Source: Rutpela maculata (lineage: Eukaryota > Arthropoda > Insecta > Coleoptera > Cerambycidae). From it: a stretch of DNA of 64,000 nt. The translations under genes were made by a program, and so were the position numbers. The notes beneath the pieces were generated by a model that saw only the letters and a program-made list of their open reading frames with translations, was not told the DNA's origin and ran no database searches. Positions 10,901 to 21,090 of the stretch are shown here, piece after piece. Each line of letters starts with the position of its first letter. The first letter of the stretch is position 1. The stretch lies in the NCBI GenBank assembly GCA_936432065.2, contig OW386293.2, forward strand, positions 68,651,965 to 68,715,964, read 5' to 3'.

Positions 10901-11214
10901 CGGAAAAAAGTTGGTGCAGTGATGCATTTCCTTTTCGGTGCATGTTCTCCAAAATTTTGACTCTGGTTGTTCATTTTTTCGAATATCATTGGTTGCAACC
11001 AATTTAGCTATCAAGAAGGTGATAGTGATCATATCATCGTTTAGCTTTGTGTTAATTAAAAATGAATTTCATGAACTATTTTCATTTAATGTAAAGAAAA
11101 ATTTTGGTGCAATTTATGAATATGTCAGAACAAATACAAAATTACTTCACACCGCAACAAGCGAAAAAAAAAATAGTTTTATACGTAATAAGTAATAAAA
11201 GTTGCTTTTTTGTA
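7905..11214. other. unassigned region; moderate G+C block at ~8640-9400
   Basis: No protein or RNA gene is recognised. The first ~200 bases may include BEL/Pao 3' LTR sequence. A stretch around 8640-8960 has more G+C than its surroundings and a 117-codon frame (8542-8895) without recognisable motifs. A GCATAAAAAAATCCC motif recurs at ~8995 and ~9110. The remainder is A+T-rich and appears unique within the window. Confidence 0.4.
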
Positions 11215-11835
11215 TTACTTCCACCACATCCAGTGGAAATAGTCACGACAAAAATTTTTTAAAAAATTTTTATTGTTCAAATAGGCTTAGAATGTCATGA
11301 AAAGTCGAGATTTTAAGTTTGAGCGAAAAAAATTTTCTGTCTGTCGGTCTGTCTGTCTGTAACTTTTGTGCGCACGTTTACTCTGGAACCGTTTAAGATA
11401 TTGACTTAAAATTTGGTACACATATGTACTTTAACGAGATCTGGAACTAGATTATATTTTTATCTTGTTCCGTCGAAGGGTTGGGGGTAAATTGAGGTAA
11501 ATTTGGGGTAAATAGGTAAATCAAGCGGGTAAGAGTCCATAAAATTGGTATTTAGTATATACAAGATAAACAGCTAAGGTCTCAAAAAAATTTTGGCATT
11601 AGCCACCCCCATTACCACCCCCACCTCATTATTAAATGAGATGAAAAGAAATTGTGATTTAGTGTGTGTACGAACCAGAAACCTCAAAATATTTTTTTAC
11701 TTCATCACCCCAAATATCCCCCCCCCCCTACACTACCGTTGTGGGGTATCGTTTTATCGTTTTTGGGGTAGAGGATTTCAAATATTTGGATAGAAAATCT
11801 GGATCTGGAAGTAGTGATTCCTTGGGCCGCGGTTT
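11215..11835 (-). mobile_element. family A element, copy 2
   Basis: Reverse-strand copy from TTACTTCCACCACATCCAGT to CTTGGGCCGCGGTTT. It shows all of the family's landmarks: a GTCTGTCTGT run, TCTGGAACCGTTTAAGATAT, a C/G-run region, and CCACATC-type palindromic ends. No coding capacity. Confidence 0.85.
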
Positions 11836-11927
11836 ACTATATAGTTTCTGCATACCAGGGTTTAATTTAAGTACATTATGTCAATAATACATCACCGCAT
11901 ACTCTGAGAATGTTCTTTGTTTCAATA

Positions 11928-12196
11928 AAATATAGTATATTAAGTATCAAGAACAGTACGGGACGTTTACCAGTCTACGGCAATGTTTGGAGGCTGACCG
12001 ATAGCGAGTTTCCAATTTTGCCGGAGACAGGCACAACCCTTAACGTTCGTGATGCTTATACTGTTTTTTGCACGAACGAATTAAATTACACTTCAATTAA
12101 AATAATTTAATTTCTATTAAATACACAAAAAATCAAAAGTGACGTTTATATATATCGCGACAAGTCCAATTTGTCAAATATGATGTTTGTATTTTG
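11928..12196. repeat. direct repeat, copy 1 (partner 12695-12906)
   Basis: Shares GTATTAAGT(A/G)TCAAGAACRG, GCCGGAGAC, TACTGTTTTTTGCACGA and the CAAATATGATRTTTGTATTTTG end with 12695-12906. The copies are diverged and this one has an extra ~50 bases in the middle. Confidence 0.65.
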
Positions 12197-12342
12197 ACTT
12201 CGATTTAGACTTTTCGTTTATTTAGTGAAAATTAAATTATTTTAACTGAAGTGTAGTTTTTTTTAACGCCTTATTTATATTAACGTCCTGACGAAGTTTA
12301 GCTAATGCTACTCTACCACTTAACCAGGGCGGCGAAATGAAA

Positions 12343-12425
12343 TACGATCACCCATTCAAGTGACGGACCTCGATCGGTGTGCTTAACTTCGCCAATCGAG
12401 GTCTCGTCACTGAAACCGGTACCGT
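12343..12425 (-). repeat. 5S-rRNA-like sequence (possible SINE head)
   Basis: Read on the minus strand it has GGCGAAGTTAAGCAC and, ~30 bases on, CTTGAATGGGTGATCGT. These resemble the 5S rRNA internal control region (GAAGTTAAGCAAC ... CTTGGATGGGTGACCG) in the right order. The intervening part is different from true 5S, so this is a derived copy rather than a gene. It could be the head of a second kind of 5S-derived SINE; the plus-strand flank has no evident tail. Confidence 0.45.
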
Positions 12426-12544
12426 ACCTCACCTCACAATTTAATACGACCGTGCAGAAAATAGTGTTATTTTTCTTTAAATACTTTAAATAAATAGAGA
12501 CGTCCTTATTCTTTGTCCTTATTTTTGTGAAATAACATTGGTAT

Positions 12545-12700
12545 AATAATATATTATTTTATATTAATTTTACTCGCCGTTCAGACTTAGGTAAGTAAAT
12601 TACTTACCGATGTGTTAGGCCTAGCAATCAATAAACATAACTTGCCGTGTTGGCAACAGTTATTGTAAATAAACAAAAAAGCTCGATCGTGCAAACTAGT
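12545..12700 (+). repeat. family B repeat, copy 1
   Basis: Contains a GTAAGTAAATTACTTACCGA palindrome, GTGTTAGGCCTAG and AAAAAAGCTCGATCGTGCAA. It recurs at 12960-13127 and, inverted, at 51402-51600. Looks like a small non-autonomous element. Confidence 0.65.
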
Positions 12701-12906
12701 GTATTAAGTGTCAAGAACGGTAAGGGACATTTGCCGGAGACCGGTACAACCCTTAGCGTTCGCGATGTTTATACTGTTTTTTGCACGATCGTATTAAATC
12801 AGACTTCAATTAAAATAATTCAATTTCTAATAATAAACGAAAAGTCAAAAGTGATGTTTATATTTCGCGGCATGACCAAGTTGTCAAATATGATATTTGT
12901 ATTTTG
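12695..12906. repeat. direct repeat, copy 2 (partner 11928-12196)
   Basis: See copy 1. It sits immediately after a family B copy, so the two may be parts of one larger composite repeat. Confidence 0.65.
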
Positions 12907-12959
12907 TAATACAATTAGACGGCTGTGCTAGATGATTCCAAGACATTATTTATCGTTAT

Positions 12960-13127
12960 TTATAAACAAACAAACACATTTAATTTGAAATTGAATTGAA
13001 TTTCATTACTTACCGTTCAGACGTCGCGCCGGTAAGTATATTACTTACCGACGTGTTAGGCCTAGAAATCAGTAAACATAAGTCTTAGCAGCAGATATTG
13101 TAAGCAAACAAAAAAGCTCGATCGTGC
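12960..13127 (+). repeat. family B repeat, copy 2
   Basis: Shares GTAAGTATATTACTTACCGA, CGTGTTAGGCCTAG and GCTCGATCGTGCAAAA with the other copies, and an upstream TTTAATTTGAAATTGAATT segment that is also present in the 51.5-kb copy. Confidence 0.65.
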
Positions 13128-14296
13128 AAAAAAGTCATTTAAATATGATATTTTCGTTAATGTTAAAAATTGACATAAGACATACATTTATATACAAAAA
13201 CTGTCCACGTACAACCACATATAATTAAATCAGTTATTCGTCTTTTTGTCTGTATTTCTTTCAGTGCTCTCCAAATAGATGTAAGTTAACTGTACGATTA
13301 TTAAATTACTCGAAATCGATCTCAAAATTAAAATGCAAATTATCATCACTAATCGTGATTGGCACATGCTTTAATTTTTTATTAAAGCAAGCAGTTACAT
13401 ATGTTCTCACTGTTGTCATCGATCACCTCCACTTAAATTGGATTAGATTTTGCCGTAAATCTGTGTAAACCTCAATCAGATTTGCCTACAACACAGCACA
13501 TTGAGCCACAACTAGTTTTGCAATTGCAGGAAATTACCTACGAGGTGTTTCAGACAATAAGCACAAAATTAACATACCCACCCACAATTTACTTCCACAT
13601 TCGACCTTTTAAATCCTTTAAAAAACAATTCGTGTTCTTTTGTATACCACGCCCAACGCGAACCACAGGATTCGTCAAAAGGTAGATTCCACTGAAAGTG
13701 GATCGACATGTTAAAATAAGAGATATGAGATATTTTATAGGTATAAAAGACACTTATCAGGAACGTATTAAAATAGAATTATACATATTAAAATAAAATT
13801 ATTCAATAAGAAGTAAAAAACCAAATAATACTGGACCATAAAACCATTTACAGAAAATAAGTAACTCCTTAAAAGTAGACAATAATAATATATAAAATAA
13901 TAACAATAGCAACACAGACTCAGACGCAACTAAAATACTCATCGAGACTGTAAAAACACTTTCCAATTAAAAAATTTACAACATTCTTTTTGAACAGTTT
14001 AATATCTGTGATTTGTCTCGGGTTTTATATACCCATAAAGTAGAGGCTGTTTTCATAGGTTTTTAAGTGATGTACTAGAACTAATAAATCTCATTTCCAC
14101 TGCGTGTGGAACTGTGGAATACTTGTGGAGACAATTATACTTAGTAAATTTGTTGACGTTTTGTCTTACATAAAGCAGAATTTCTATCAGTTTTGAATAA
14201 AAACGGTCATTTTACAAATTGATGTACATATGGCGTTGCGACGCAAAGAAAATATTTAATCCTAAGAACGAAATGATGCGCAAGTGATGGGACATT
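13128..14296. other. unassigned A+T-rich sequence
   Basis: No coding or repeat signature seen. A 67-codon frame at 13482-13685 lacks any recognisable motif. Confidence 0.4.
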
Positions 14297-14818
14297 ATAG
14301 ACTGGTGGTACATGACTAATCAGGTGCAACGTTTTTAAAATGCATGCCAATCATATATATGAATGAAATTACCATGAATATGCCAGAAACGCAAATTTTA
14401 GGCAGTCGTCGCGTGCAGAAAGGTGTGCAAATTGATTTTTTTTGTTTTTTTTTGTGTTTATTTTTTAATTTTAAAATGGATGCCAATAGTGCCAAACGAA
14501 AAGCCGTGAAAAAGAATCCAGCGGAAAATCATTGGCATTCAGTTTCCGCGCGCAAAACAACTTTTGATGCGCACATTAAATCGTAAAATTTTTTGGTGTT
14601 CTTGATTTTGGATGATTTTGATTTTGGATTTTTTTTCAAGGCTTTTCGTTTGGTACTATTGGCATCCATTTTAAAATAAAAAAAACACAAAAAAATCGAT
14701 TTGCGCCGACTGCTTAAAATTTGCGTTTCTGGCATATTCATGGTAATTTCATTCATATATATGATTGGCATGCATTTTAAAAACGTTGCACCTGACTGGC
14801 CATGTAGCGCCAGTCTAT
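14297..14818. mobile_element. foldback (palindromic) element, ~520 bp
   Basis: The ends ATAGACTGG...CCAGTCTAT bound two inverted arms (left to about 14515, right from about 14625) sharing AGGTGCAACGTTTTTAAAAT, CATGCCAATCATATATATG and GCAAATTTTAGGCAGTCG-like sequence. The short centre (~14520-14620) is unique. Both arms read as a similar ~30-codon frame, MDANS(A/T)KRKA(V/L)KKNP, which is a consequence of the symmetry. Confidence 0.8.
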
Positions 14819-14834
14819 TATATTCTGAGCAATT

Positions 14835-15517
14835 TTACTTCCACATCCAGTGGAAGTATAGTAAAGACAAAAAATTTTTTGAAAATTTGTATTGTTCAGA
14901 TAGGCTTAGAATGTCATGAAACGTCGAGATTTTAAGTTTGAGCGAAGAAAAATTTCTGTCGGTTTGTCTGTCTGTAACTTATTTGTGTGCACGATTACTC
15001 TGGAACCGTTTAAGATATTGACTTGAAATTTGGTACACGTATGTACTTTAACGGGATCTAGAACTAGATTATATTTTCATCTTATTCTGTCGAAGGGTTG
15101 GGGGGGGGGGGGGGGTAAATGGGGAGTAAATAGGTAAATCAAGCAGGTAAGACTCCATAAAATTGGTATTTAGTATATATGAGAAGCTAGAAAATGTTTT
15201 GGCATTAGCCACCCCCATTACCACCCCCACCCCATTATTAAAGGGGATGAAAAAAAATCGCGATTTAGTGTGTGTACAAGAACCAAACATCTCAAAATAT
15301 TTTTTTACTTCATCCACCCTACTGTAGACAGAAATTACCACCTTCACCTCACTACCGATGTGGGATATCGTTTTGTGGGTTTTTGGGGCAGACGATTTCA
15401 AATATTATATTATTAAAGTTCCATAAACAATTATTTCCACATACAAAATTTTTTCGTTGTGAGAGACTTGGATAGAAAATCTGGATGTGGAAGTAGGGAT
15501 TCCTTGGGCAGCGGTTT
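14835..15517 (-). mobile_element. family A element, copy 3
   Basis: From TTACTTCCACATCCAGTGGA to TTGGGCAGCGGTTT, with a run of about 15 G at 15100-15114 where other copies have (G)n-TAAATTG. All family landmarks are present in order. Confidence 0.87.
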
Positions 15518-15523
15518 TTATAA

Positions 15524-16345
15524 TACGAACAACTTTTCGAAAAATCACTGGTTCTTGAGATATTTGAACTTCAATATAATCTTTTTAAATATAAAAATTG
15601 GCATAACTTTTTTAAAATACATTTTAGACGATAAGTCCTTTGGAATATTTTTCATGGGGGCGAGCGTAGAGGCGACTTCAATGTGAATATCAGTCGATAT
15701 TCCGTTGAAGCAACGTCGAGCGCGGTTAGTACTTGGATGGGGTTCCATCTTTTGAAATACAGCGTTCTCGTCCCAGCTTCTAGCGGCTTGTATATCAGTG
15801 TATAGAAGTTACGTAATTTCAGATGAGGATTACGTAGTGGATATACCATCCTTCGGAGGGGATGTAAAGCAGGCGGTCCCTTGTCTATTAAATGTTAGGC
15901 AAGTAAAAGATCCCTACTCTTCTTAAGGGAAGAGGTTCGGCAAAATTTCCAGGTTGGGGGTAGCTCGTCTCCTGGCGTCGGTGATAGGCCCTGGTAGCGG
16001 AAATAGGCCGACGTTAAATAGTCAAAAAAAAAACATTTTTCATAGTGAATCAAGCTGATTTAGATGATAATGAAACATATTTATTTCAAAACACAAAATA
16101 ACTTTTTTTTCAAGTAAAACAAAGGGGCTGCAACTGCTATTAGGAAATTAAAAATTTTGACATTTCTGTTTATTGTATGTTGTCTAATTTTTGCGTCTTG
16201 TTAATGTTGTATGTTCGACTAAATTTTGCACTGTAGATTGTAGACATATGAAAAAAAAATGTGATTTTTGTTACTTGAATAATTACATTGAAGTTCAAAT
16301 ATCTCGAAAACCAGTGATTTTTCGAAAATTGTTCATATTAAAAAT
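15524..16345. mobile_element. element with ~60-bp inverted ends, host of a SINE insertion
   Basis: The left end (15527-15580) and right end (16285-16345) are inverted copies sharing TTTTCGAAAAATCACTGGTT and GAGATATTTGAACTTCAAT. The interior holds the 5S-derived SINE and ~200 bases of A+T-rich sequence. Removing the SINE leaves an element of ~430 bp. Family unknown. Confidence 0.6.
15656..16034 (+). mobile_element. 5S-rRNA-derived SINE (SINE3-like), copy 1, with 9-bp target-site duplication
   Basis: The 5' half has GAAGCAACGTCG, then GGTTAGTACTTGGATGGGGT and CGTTCTCGTCCCAGC, matching the internal promoter region of 5S rRNA in order. The 3' half (GGAAATAGGCCGACGTTAAATA, preceded by GGTGATAGGCCCTGGTAGC) is shared with the copy at 21.1-21.45 kb. 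It ends in an A-run and is flanked by ATTTTTCAT at 15647-15655 and 16035-16043, a clean duplication as expected from retrotransposition. Such SINEs are transcribed by RNA polymerase III and need a partner LINE. Confidence 0.85.
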
Positions 16346-17348
16346 GTTGCTTAGAATATAATTCTCCATCTCATGCACCTCATTCCATTGTTCCTAGCAT
16401 CGAACAATTTCTTTGCATCGCATCGCCATCTATACCTCAATGTGTAAAATAACCATTTTTACCCAAAACTGAATTCTTTTATATATTCTAGCGGAGACCT
16501 TCTACATAATTCAAATATCGCTTTTGTTATCGAGAAAATAACGTAACAAGTCAAGTAAAAAATAAAAAGTAGGTCAGTCAGATCAGGGTTAACCCTCCCA
16601 GGATTGATTTCTGTCTACGCCACTGGATGTTCAAACTATTTTTTACATTGGATTCGATCTTAGCATATCTAAATTATACGGAATCGACTCCAAGATCAAT
16701 TTTGTTGCACAATAAATACATTTTTGGAAAATTTAGAGTAGTTTTGAAAAAATGCCCCCTAGAATAAAAAATCTTGAGTGTCCTGCAGACCAAATCACTT
16801 AGTTGGGTATCTGGAGCCAAAAGAAAAATTTGTATCATAAATTGCCAGGTTTTGCAAGTATCTGTTGTGTATCGCACCCACTATGAGCAATATGGTCTCG
16901 ATCATGAGCAAGTTTCTTTTCACTTGAAGTAAAAGAGTCGTAGGCCAACAATTTCTGGACTCCATAATTTACTCTGATGATTTTATTTATTTATTTACCA
17001 AAAAAATATAGTAGTCGCAAAAATATAAAAGATATTTATGTAAAAGAAATAAAAAATTATAATACTATAATGCAGAAAAATTAATGGTAAATAAATGGTG
17101 AGTAGCAGAGATGGTACGACACAAAAGGAATCTTGTCTGTGTTTTCTTATACCATCTCACCAGCACCTATTTATTACATTTTTTTTATATTAATTTTAGG
17201 AGCGTAGGTACATGCGTTGTAAGGTAAGTAGTATTGGTTTGTGACTCCATACATCTAAATATAAACATAAAATATAATATAAAATATAAATATATAAATC
17301 TTAATTTAAACATATTAAAACAAGAAATTTAAAAAAAAAAGAATGATC

Positions 17349-17352
<4 letters not shown>
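16346..17352. other. unassigned A+T-rich sequence
   Basis: No coding or repeat signature recognised. Confidence 0.4.

Positions 17353-17383
<31 letters not shown>
17353..17383. repeat. (TA)n microsatellite
   Basis: About 15 TA units, adjacent to the left end of the Penelope-like element; Penelope-like elements often sit next to TA repeats. Confidence 0.9.
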
Positions 17384-17385
<2 letters not shown>

Positions 17386-17452
17386 TCGGATAGGTTTCCG
17401 CGGTTGTCTGTATGAAAAATACTAGGTTCACGGGTTGAACCGCGTCTGAGAT

Positions 17453-17501
17453 TATTGGAGTCTCGACGTTTCGGCTCCCACTTTGGAGCCATTTTCAAGA
17501 G
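17453..17501 (-). ncRNA. hammerhead-ribozyme-like motif, degenerate (left terminal repeat)
   Basis: Inverted, identical copy of the motif at 18715-18763, carried in the left terminal repeat. See that entry for the structure. Confidence 0.5.
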
Positions 17502-18300
17502 AAAAAGAAAGAAGAATCGATAATATAGTGGTATATAGGAAGTCTAGGAAGGGTAAGGAATGGTTCGAGTCCGGGGAATCTGCCTACTCCCCAGGTCGAA
17601 CCTTGGTTCGTCTCTAAGATCTCAATCTCAGTTCTTAGAGAGAACTGACGAGTTGTGGGATGAGGTGAGGTATTTATAGTAGGATTGGTGGGTGTGGTGA
17701 GCACTGGTGCGGAACGGTTGCGCGTGGTAGGAGGGTCGCTGTGTGGTGTTAGTGAGGATTGTGGTGTTAGTGGAGATATTAGTGATTTCCAAGCAGTTGG
17801 AAGTCGAAGACTGTCGTCCCTTTTGTTTAAACAATTAGGACGCTTCTCGATTTCAATTGCTTCGCGGATCGTTCGTGTTTTTCGGGAATATACAGGTGCT
17901 ATTGTTTTTGTGTTGTCAAAGTCTATGTTATGTCCAGTCTGGAGACGGTGTTGTGCTAGGGATGAGGTAAGGTCAGTATTTCTGACTGCTAGGCGATGTT
18001 CGTATACCCTGTTGTTAATACGTCTGTTTGTTTGTCCAATGTAAGTTTGAGGACAGTCGGAGCAAGGTATTTCGTAAACGCCATGGGAGTCATTAGGAAC
18101 TTGGTCTTTTGGGGACTTGATAAGGTTGGAAATAGTCTGTTGTGTTGTGAATATTGTTTTTATGTTGTTTGTTTTTAGGACTTTGGAGATTCGGTCTGTA
18201 ACACCTTTGATGTAAGGTAGGAAGGCTTTGTGTTGTTCGGGTGGGAATGTATCAGGATGTTGTGTTTGGGGTGGGTACTGTGCTTTATGGTCCGTCTTAT
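17495..18300 (-). pseudogene. GIY-YIG endonuclease domain of Penelope-like element
   Basis: On the minus strand a frame from about 18270 down to the stop at 17495 reads VTDRISKVLKTNNIKTIFTT, then SHGVYEIPCSDCPQTYIGQT, NRRINNRVYEHRLAVRN, GHNIDFDNTKTIAP and REAIEIEKRPNCLNKRDDSL. The G-(I/V)-Y ... Y-I-G motif, the CxxC just before it, the following R-x-x-(E/Q)-H block and the conserved E-x-x-x-I-x-(K/R) region are the hallmarks of the endonuclease that nicks DNA for target-primed insertion. A single frameshift between about 18255 and 18300 separates it from the RT end. The reading frame runs into the inner part of the left terminal repeat, giving a Thr/Pro-rich tail. The key motif residues appear intact. 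Confidence 0.87.
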
Positions 18301-18640
18301 ATGGTTTCTGTCATAACCGTTTTGTACGAGTGCGTGTTCTAATGTGTGCAATTCCGTTTGTCTGTTGTGGCTGTCAGTTAGTCTGAGGGATCTTGTTATA
18401 AGAGTGTTGACGACCGAATTTATTTGTGAGGGATGGTGATGGGAGTTTGCATTTAGGTAACGGTTTGTGTGGGTTGGTTTTCGGTAAACAGAGTAAGAGA
18501 ATTGGTGTGTGTTATTTTTAGTGATAAGGACATCTAGGAAAGGTAGGGACGAATTATTCTCCACTTCCATGGTGAACTGTATTTTGGGATGGATGTTGTT
18601 TAAGTGGGACAAGAAAGTATTTAGGGAATCCCTACCGTGC
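18175..18640 (-). pseudogene. Penelope-type reverse transcriptase C-terminal (thumb) fragment
   Basis: The frame 18612-18175 reads KIQFTMEVENNSSLPFLDVL, ITKNNTHQFSYSVYRKPTHT, NRYLNANSHHHPSQINSVVN and LEHALVQNGYDRNHIRR. 'F-T-x-E-x-E-x-x-x-x-L-P-F-L-D-(V/L)-x-(I/V) ... V-Y-R-K-P-T-x-T-(N/D)-x-Y-(L/I)-(N/H)' is the block just after the catalytic palm in Penelope-like and related reverse transcriptases. The palm with its aspartates is not present: coding sequence meets the right terminal repeat at 18659. The frame drifts out of register after about 18260 because of the frameshift, ending in a stop at 18175. Confidence 0.88.
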
Positions 18641-18714
18641 GGCCAGATAACGAAGGTGCTTACCCTTCCTAGACTTCCTATATACCACTATATTATCGAT
18701 TCTTCTTTCTTTTT

Positions 18715-18763
18715 CTCTTGAAAATGGCTCCAAAGTGGGAGCCGAAACGTCGAGACTCCAATA
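18715..18763 (+). ncRNA. hammerhead-ribozyme-like motif, degenerate (right terminal repeat)
   Basis: The order is: TCTC, then TTGAAAA in place of CUGANGA, a GGCTCC/GGAGCC stem-loop, GAAA, CGTC, and GAGA that pairs with the first TCTC. This is the layout of the minimal hammerhead motifs described from Penelope-like elements. Two core positions differ from CUGANGA, including the G that takes part in catalysis, so this copy is probably inactive. Confidence 0.5.
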
Positions 18764-18802
18764 ATCTCAGACGCGGTTCAACCCGTGAACCTAGTATTTT
18801 TC

Positions 18803-18861
<59 letters not shown>
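18803..18861. repeat. (TA)n microsatellite
   Basis: About 28 TA units with one G interruption, directly at the right end of the Penelope-like element. Confidence 0.9.
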
Positions 18862-18864
<3 letters not shown>

Positions 18865-21023
18865 TGTCTCCCACTATTTTGTGGGGAAAACGATAATAAA
18901 TTTTTATTTATTTATATTTGTTTAGCATGAGTGTCTGTTCTTGCAGACTCACTCCTCTCAGGGTTAAAGTAGGTTCAAAAAAACAAATCAGGAATTTTAC
19001 GATCAATAAAACACTGTAGTTGAGAATAGATTTGATTTTATTAAATTTACTGGAATATGGTTGTTTTGCAAGAATTTGTACAGTGATAAATTATACAAAA
19101 ATGAATGTTGGGCACCGTTAAAAACACATAATTTTTTAAAAATCTGACATGAAATTAGTTTACAAAACGACAAGGAAAACTCTGATGTGGTTTTATTCTT
19201 ACGTACTAGTGAGACTTTTTACCTTACATCCGTTCGGTAGCTACCGCGCGACCGCAAACACCAAGACGTGGCGAGAAATCCGCTTCTAGTTGTCGTTGCT
19301 AACTTGGCTGCAGTGTTGACAATCGACAGTACAGCTGATGTGATATGGACGATCCTTCTGTTTCATTCTTGTTTTGTTGCAAATAAAACTTCTCTGGATA
19401 CTGGATTATTGTTGAAACGATGCACTATTCGTTGCACTTAAATTTGTGCCGAGGTGAGTACCAAAATATATTTTCGAAGACGACTTTAAGATATAGGGAA
19501 ACTGCCCTTGTTTACAAATTACAATTTTACAAAATTTGAGATTTATTTTCTTAATTCTCGTTTTCATATAACCAAGGAAACTATTTTTGAGTCATTACAA
19601 TACTCTTACTTTGATTTGAATACTTAATACATTTAGTTGATTTCAAAATTTCAATTTTCTTCTTTTAAATATTTTTAGGTTATGTCTTCCGCTAAAATTT
19701 TACGTGCGGTTAGTTTCGTTGTTGAATAATGACTGAATTGTAAATTCTGGCTTTCTATTGGGCCAAAATGAAGTATCTGACAGGATTTTACGTCTTGATT
19801 TTTTTGAAAGAAAAATTTAATTTATGAATTTATTTTTTCTAGCTTTGTGTTTTATTAAATGTTTATTTTACTACTTGAGTTTTATTTCTCATGCTTTTCT
19901 GAGTATTCTGATATGCAATACATATTGATTTGTGCCTCAATTGCAATTTTTCATGGTTATGTGAACTCGGACATATTTTAACAATTTCTACCCTTAATAC
20001 CTAATTTTAGCTACCAAACCATATTCCTGCTTATAGTTTAAAGTACATTTAACATTTATTAACACAATTTCAACACCTTACTCTATTATTCTTACTAATA
20101 CTGAACTATGCATTTTAGCATGTCGTTTGAGGAGAAACTTGTCACCCCCTACAAAATACTACATGATGTGTTGGACAAACTACACTAAATCTATGGACCT
20201 AGCCAAACTCTATAATAACAAAGTGAAATACTCTAAGAAAAAACCTTTTTATAACTATTTTACACAATTTTTAAGAAAAGTTCATCTGACAGCTATGTGA
20301 TTTTCTCACTGTGGGCCCCATTTGAAGTTTAATTTAAGGGAACTTACGTCGTAGAGTAAGTATAAACCATATTGTTTCTGTTTTGACACATTTTATCCTA
20401 TTACGATAGGTATTTTTATGAAATACTTGTGAAGTTTGGTTTCAAGCGTAACCTCCCGTTTAAACTTTTTGTTATTTTCTACCCTGCTTATGTAGTCCTT
20501 TTATTATAAGTTTGTGCTTGTTTAAGCTTACAAATTATCACCTTTTTAATTGTTTATTGTTAAATTTTTGATTACACTTTTTATTTATTGATAAATTTTT
20601 ATTGTTTTTAGGTTCAAACCACCCTCTCATGTGTGTCAAGAGTTCCTGTTGGTTTGCCACCGTTTGGCTTTGTACAAAAGTTTATTTAAGCATCGTTGCA
20701 CTTTATCGATACCTTGTTTTGGTCTTATTTACAAATAAAGTCTTCCAATGTACAGGTATGCACTATTTTCTTACTGCTAGCTATATTAATAAATTTATTT
20801 ACAATTCAAACACTTATTACTAAATTCAACTGCAGTGCTTTATTCTAACGACATAAACCTGCCTTCAGCATGTGATTGGAGTGCCTCTGCAACTCACAAA
20901 CACTCGTGCATAAAGTAACCACCATCAGTGGCGTTTCTGAGTTTAATTTGATATAGATTACTAATTATATTGTTTAAAGTGAATTGTTCCAATATATTAT
21001 ATTGTTTGGGGAGAATATTGCGA

Positions 21024-21027
<4 letters not shown>
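18862..21027. other. unassigned; possible untranslated exons of a host transcript
   Basis: No protein family is recognised. A good splice-donor match (GAG|GTGAGTACC, ~19452) and an acceptor-like tract (TTTTTATTGTTTTTAG, ending ~20611) followed by a donor-like ACAG|GTATGC (~20755) could mark noncoding exons at ~19250-19451 and ~20612-20754. The region 19230-19380 is less A+T-rich than its surroundings. Without transcript data this is only a possibility. Confidence 0.2.

Positions 21028-21085
<58 letters not shown>
21028..21085. repeat. (TA)n microsatellite at the SINE 3' tail
   Basis: About 28 TA units immediately beyond the tail of the minus-strand SINE. Confidence 0.9.
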
Positions 21086-21088
<3 letters not shown>

Positions 21089-21090
21089 AA

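Larger units (their letters stand above)
17412..18804 (-). mobile_element. Penelope-like retroelement, 5'-truncated, with 146-bp inverted terminal repeats
   Basis: Positions 17412-17557 and 18659-18804 are inverted copies that I find identical over 146 bases, starting ATGAAAAATACTAGGTTCAC. Between them lies minus-strand coding sequence for the end of a reverse transcriptase and a GIY-YIG endonuclease. Inverted or direct terminal repeats, GIY-YIG and (TA)n flanks are established traits of Penelope-like elements. The RT catalytic core is missing. The identity of the arms implies either a recent event or a copying mechanism that produced both arms together. Confidence 0.88.

Noticed and set aside
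12343..12425. A functional 5S rRNA gene
   Set aside because: Only parts of the internal promoter match and both ends of 5S are missing.
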